Part shown: positions 60,801 through 64,000 of the stretch, one piece after another | Layout of the letters: the number at the start of each line of letters is the position of its first letter | Position numbering within the stretch: position 1 is the stretch's first letter | Source: Atherinomorus stipes | Taxonomy: Eukaryota; Chordata; Actinopteri; Atheriniformes; Atherinidae | NCBI GenBank assembly: GCA_023101725.1 | Contig: JALJCO010013434.1 | Coordinates: forward strand, 1,156,501-1,220,500 | Reading direction: 5' to 3' | Length of the DNA: 64,000 nucleotides | Program-made: the position numbers and the translations under genes | The notes under the pieces: model-generated | Databases searched by the model: none | Told to the model about the DNA's origin: nothing | The model's input: the letters and a program-made list of their open reading frames with translations, nothing else

Positions 60801-62187
60801 TAAATGAATCTTAAACCTTAAGTAATATTGCCGCACTGTTATTAGTGAAAAAAATAACTGAACAGAAAACTAAAAAGAATTTTCATTTGTCAGTCTTAAA
60901 TGTCCTGAGAGGCTACTTGTGATCATTTCTAATTTCTGTTTTTATTTTTTTTAATTTTTTTTGTCAAATAAACCAAAATGCAGAAGCAGTGGGGAAAAAA
61001 ATTACATTCATTCTTCAATAGAAATTTGCAAACAGGTATTATATTCAAATGCACAGAAGTGAATTGGTGTGGTATAACTGATATAAGAGACCTGTGCATA
61101 AACAAAAGAACTGTAACAGGGGCTTAAAAATTTTGCAGAATGTCTTATAAAATCTACAAAATCCATTGTGTCACTGCATCAGACCTACTCCTGTCAAAGT
61201 GTAGTAAAATGAGCATTATTAGTAGTTTTACCCGTCCCATTTCGCGGAGTTTGGTGAGCATGACCACAATTGTGGAGTTGTGTTCCCACAACATTCTCCA
61301 CAAGTCCTCTGAGGTTTCAGCTAATGGGCCCTGGGTGGCCATATATGCCCTCTGCTGTCTGCAAAGAAAGAGATGGCTGTTTATTCCATTTCAGCTTTCC
61401 TCTTTTTTTATCCCTAGCTCCTTTTTTTACAGTGAAATATTTCAGTTTACCATGATAAATAGTGGCTAAATAATCCTGTTGTCATGAGTTATGATGTCCA
61501 CTCATAGTTGTAGATGTGAACACTATAAATGGTTGTCTCTTTTATTAGAAGTTATGAAAGAAAATATCTGGGAATATCTTTAAAATTTACTAAGACAATG
61601 AAAGGGGTAAATATTTCTTTGGATTTAAAAAAAAAATTTCCTCTGGGCAATGATAGCAAGGATCAGTCATTTGAAAACAAACATTTAAGATGTAATATGG
61701 TCACATGGTAAGAGCATTAACATTTTAAAAGGTATAACGTAAGCATAAAGTAAGTATATTGACTGAATACTTGATTTAGCAGAGTTCTGCACCAACTATT
61801 TTTATCTGCTGATTTTGTATAAGGCTCTTGGCCATTTGACATGAAAATTGCCCAGAAGAGCACAGGGCTATGAGACACCACCTCCCATGCAAGGCTATAA
61901 TCTCCTCTTGTCAGCTGCTTGTACATTATCTACCATCCCAGAACATTTCTGCAGAATACCATCTGCTTTCTGTCAACGTTCTGCAGAGAAGCGGTTCTGT
62001 GGACTCACCTGTAACCATCGATGAAGCTGGCATTGATGTAATCTGAGCCCTCTACACCTCTGACTGGCTGCAGACAGACGCGAGTGGATTCAAAAGGCAT
62101 AATGTTCACCAGCCGGTTCTTAAATTTGTTACATGGAAGGTTAGCACTGATGAATCTTAAAGTTTGTGCTTTCGAGTTGGCCAGTTT
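57887..62187 (-). CDS. ptprf: LAR-type receptor tyrosine phosphatase, C-terminal D2 domain (263 aa)
   Basis: PTPRF (LAR) is a single-pass membrane phosphatase with Ig and fibronectin repeats outside and two phosphatase domains inside. It acts in synapse and cell-adhesion signalling. The last six exons are present: 62009-62187, 61232-61358, 60554-60679, 59436-59590, 58350-58485 and 57887-57955. They sum to 792 bp (263 codons plus TAA) with all phases joining. The chain covers D2, ending LGSFDHYAT as in all LAR-family members. [11 protein letters not shown] favours PTPRF over PTPRD/PTPRS, and the tandem placement with kdm4a agrees. D2 carries [10 protein letters not shown], but WPE instead of WPD and KNRL instead of KNRY. 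These are the known changes that make LAR D2 nearly inactive. D1 and the ectodomain exons are beyond the window. Confidence 0.92.
60716..60784. repeat. (GAATA)n pentanucleotide, 13 units
   Basis: Thirteen full GAATA units plus GAAT. On the ptprf sense strand it reads as ATTCT repeats, and its 3' edge is about 36 nt upstream of exon 60554-60679. Confidence 0.96.
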
Positions 62188-62204
62188 CTGCAGAGACAGA
62201 GGTG

Positions 62205-62700
62205 AAGTTAAAGTTAATTTCTGTAGCACATATAACACAACAACAGCTGACCAAAGTGCTGCACAAGTTGAATGAATGGAAATATCTTGTACAGTAATAA
62301 ATCAGTTAACTCAAATGAGTCAATTACATCAAAACTGTGCATGAACAATAAAAGTTAAAATATGCATCCCCCTGGCCTAAAAGCAAGTAAGAAACTTGTT
62401 TTAGAGTGTTTTAAAGTTTTAAAATGATTAAGGCTTTGAGCTCTTCTGATGTGGAAAGACTGGCAGCTTTTACAGTAAGATTAAGAGCCATCACTGAAAA
62501 AGACTCCATCACCTTCATCTTTTAGGATCGAGGAACATCCAAGAATACTAGCTCTTGGACCACAGTGGTCTTGATGAAGGATGATGCTTAAAAAATTTGG
62601 ACATGTAATGTAAAATCCTTCAGGCTCTGTAATAACTTTAAAACTGGATCCTGTAATACATTGAAAGCCATTGTGGAGAGGCCAGTGTAGGCTGTGTCAC
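62205..62700. repeat. Diverged teleost-type interspersed repeat
   Basis: Text such as TTTCTGTAGCACAT, GACCAAAGTGCTGCAC, AAGAGCCATCACTGAAAAAG and GAGAGGCCAGTGTAGG fits a high-copy fish repeat that I recognise in general form. It lies in the ptprf intron upstream of D2 and has no coding frame. Confidence 0.5.
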
Positions 62701-63186
62701 CCCTTTAAAAAAAAGCTGGCACTGAAATTGCCAAACAGGAGTTTTTTGTTCTTTCAGACTTGCTGTAGTTCCTGCAATGTGTCATTCCTGTAGAGCTGCT
62801 GAGCATTTCTTATCATCTTTTTGCACTTTTCTGTACACGACCTGGAAGAATATATGTCTTGAAGTTATCAGTTAAGTTTATTTAATGTCAACGTTGAAGG
62901 ACAAATGTTGAAGGAATGCTGTTTTATACTAAACTTTTGAAAACGGTGCAATGTTAGACGCATTAGCCCGTCTATGGGATTTTCGATGTTAAGTTAGCAT
63001 TAATGCTAATCTTGAGTTGTGTGTGTGTAATTGATGAGGAAATTCATTACTATAGTCTTTTCATTGACAAAAATAATATTTGCACGTGTGTAAATAAGAT
63101 TGCAACTCATTCAAGTTTATCAATATGCACATTTGTTTTGCACCACTCATCGGTCCAAACATGAGCAAAACTGAGAAACTCATTAA
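62701..63186. other. Noncoding, possibly the 5' part of the retroelement
   Basis: There is no ptprf exon here. The sequence up to the retroelement frame may hold its LTR, leader or early gag in decayed form, but no LTR pair or primer binding site could be established. Confidence 0.3.
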
Positions 63187-64000
63187 ACCAAATACAAGGA
63201 TACCAGTTTTTGTCAGGAAGACAGGCGTGTCAGTAGACACTGTCAAGACAGTTCTGTAGAAAAGGGACCTGTCGACCTAGACAAGCAGTGCCCTCTACAC
63301 CTTAAACCGCACCCTCTTAGGAAGTGCCGTGCTTTCTGGAGCAAACCTTTGGAGGAGAGAAAAACCTACCCTAAGGACAAAAATGTCTGTTACAGGTGCT
63401 GCGCGTCATCCAGTCACCTAGCCAAGAACTGCAATAAAAATGTTCAATGCAGAGAGTGCAATAGTGACAGTCACCCTACAGCACTTCATCCGGGGCCGGC
63501 TCCATGGATGACCGGAGCTCTTGTTACTGCGAAAGATCAAGGTGGGTAGCAAAGGGATGGAGCTTCTTTAGCCGTTACATCTAAATGCACAGACATATGT
63601 GGTAAAGCACTCAAGACACGATCATGTGCAAAAATCTGTCTTGCCAGAGTTTATCCAGCAAGAGAGAGAGAAAGAACCATACAAACTTATGTAGCTCTTG
63701 ATGAACAAAGTAATAGATCTTTAGCAAGAAGTGAGTTCTTTGAACTCTTTGACAACAAGGAGGGTTCAGCTTCATACACAATGAAGACATGCTCAGGAGT
63801 CATTGAAACTGTGGGATGGCGAGCTCATAATTTCATCATAGAGTCATTAGATGGCAAGACCCATATCTCACTCCCAGCTCAGATCAAATGCAATTTGTTG
63901 CCAGATGACAAATCAGAAATCCCCACGCCGGAGATCGCCCAACACTACTCACATCTAAATAGTGTTGTGGGCAAGATCCCCCGCTTGATCCCACAGCAGC
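63187..64000 (+). mobile_element. BEL/Pao-like LTR retrotransposon: end of gag and start of protease, runs off the window
   Basis: One frame is open from 63187 to a TAG at 63547-63549, and the same frame is open again from 63550 to the end. The first part has a CYRCC...H...C zinc knuckle (about 63388-63430), then CRECNSDSHPTALH (about 63451-63492), a Cys/His pattern typical of BEL/Pao gag. The second part has YVALDEQSNRSLARSEFF (about 63691-63744), the retropepsin-like block of this group. No ATG was identified for the first frame. The element is inserted in a ptprf intron in antisense to that gene. Reverse transcriptase, integrase and the 3' LTR would lie beyond the window. Confidence 0.75.

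Noticed and set aside
63061..63246. Minus-strand 61-codon frame near the retroelement
   Set aside because: It is antisense to the gag-like frame and has no motif.

Overview
This is nuclear DNA of a ray-finned fish, most likely a percomorph-type teleost. It is intron-rich and AT-rich, and it holds five vertebrate protein-coding genes with GT-AG introns. It also carries many fish-style dispersed repeats: inverted-repeat MITEs, a Tc1-like relic, a BEL/Pao-like retroelement, and retroposon tails ending in poly-A. There is no bacterial operon, CRISPR array, tRNA or rRNA that I can see. Exons were placed by hand from splice signals and reading phase. For every gene the summed exon lengths stay in frame, which supports the models strongly.

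Layout: (1) 1-4116, plus strand, the last five coding exons of a G-protein beta subunit, best matched to gnb4; its first 89 codons lie before the window. (2) 4117-10982, no coding sequence, probably the long gnb4 3'UTR. (3) 10983-23334, minus strand, a complete 17-coding-exon mitofusin (mfn1, 758 aa), with a likely noncoding first exon and promoter at about 23.77-24.3 kb. (4) 24.4-26.8 kb, a telomere-motif palindromic repeat and possible noncoding exons. (5) 26825-30824, plus strand, plaat1 (169 aa, three coding exons). (6) 30.8-35.5 kb, noncoding. (7) 35512-52108, minus strand, a complete 21-coding-exon kdm4a (1042 aa), with its promoter near 52.8-53.4 kb. (8) 53.4-57.8 kb, microsatellites and nested repeats. 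(9) 57887-62187, minus strand, the last six exons of a LAR-type receptor tyrosine phosphatase (ptprf), covering the second phosphatase domain. (10) 62.2 kb to the end, repeats and a BEL/Pao gag-protease region that runs off the window.

The gene order joins two blocks that are separate in human. From memory, GNB4 and MFN1 are convergent neighbours on 3q26, and PTPRF and KDM4A are tandem neighbours on 1p34. Both local arrangements are kept here; the seam lies between plaat1 and kdm4a.

The most interesting observation is in kdm4a. The iron ligands of the JmjC demethylase domain are intact, but three residues that bind 2-oxoglutarate or the methyl-lysine are changed (Y177C, N198S, K206Q, with numbering that coincides with human). 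The zinc-binding residues, PHD and double Tudor domains look intact. This predicts a demethylase with impaired or altered catalysis that may still read chromatin. Other points of note are a 36-bp perfect palindrome, two MITE families with one copy on each side of the seam, an ATTCT pentanucleotide tract next to a ptprf splice acceptor, and a single in-frame UAG between the gag and protease parts of the retroelement.
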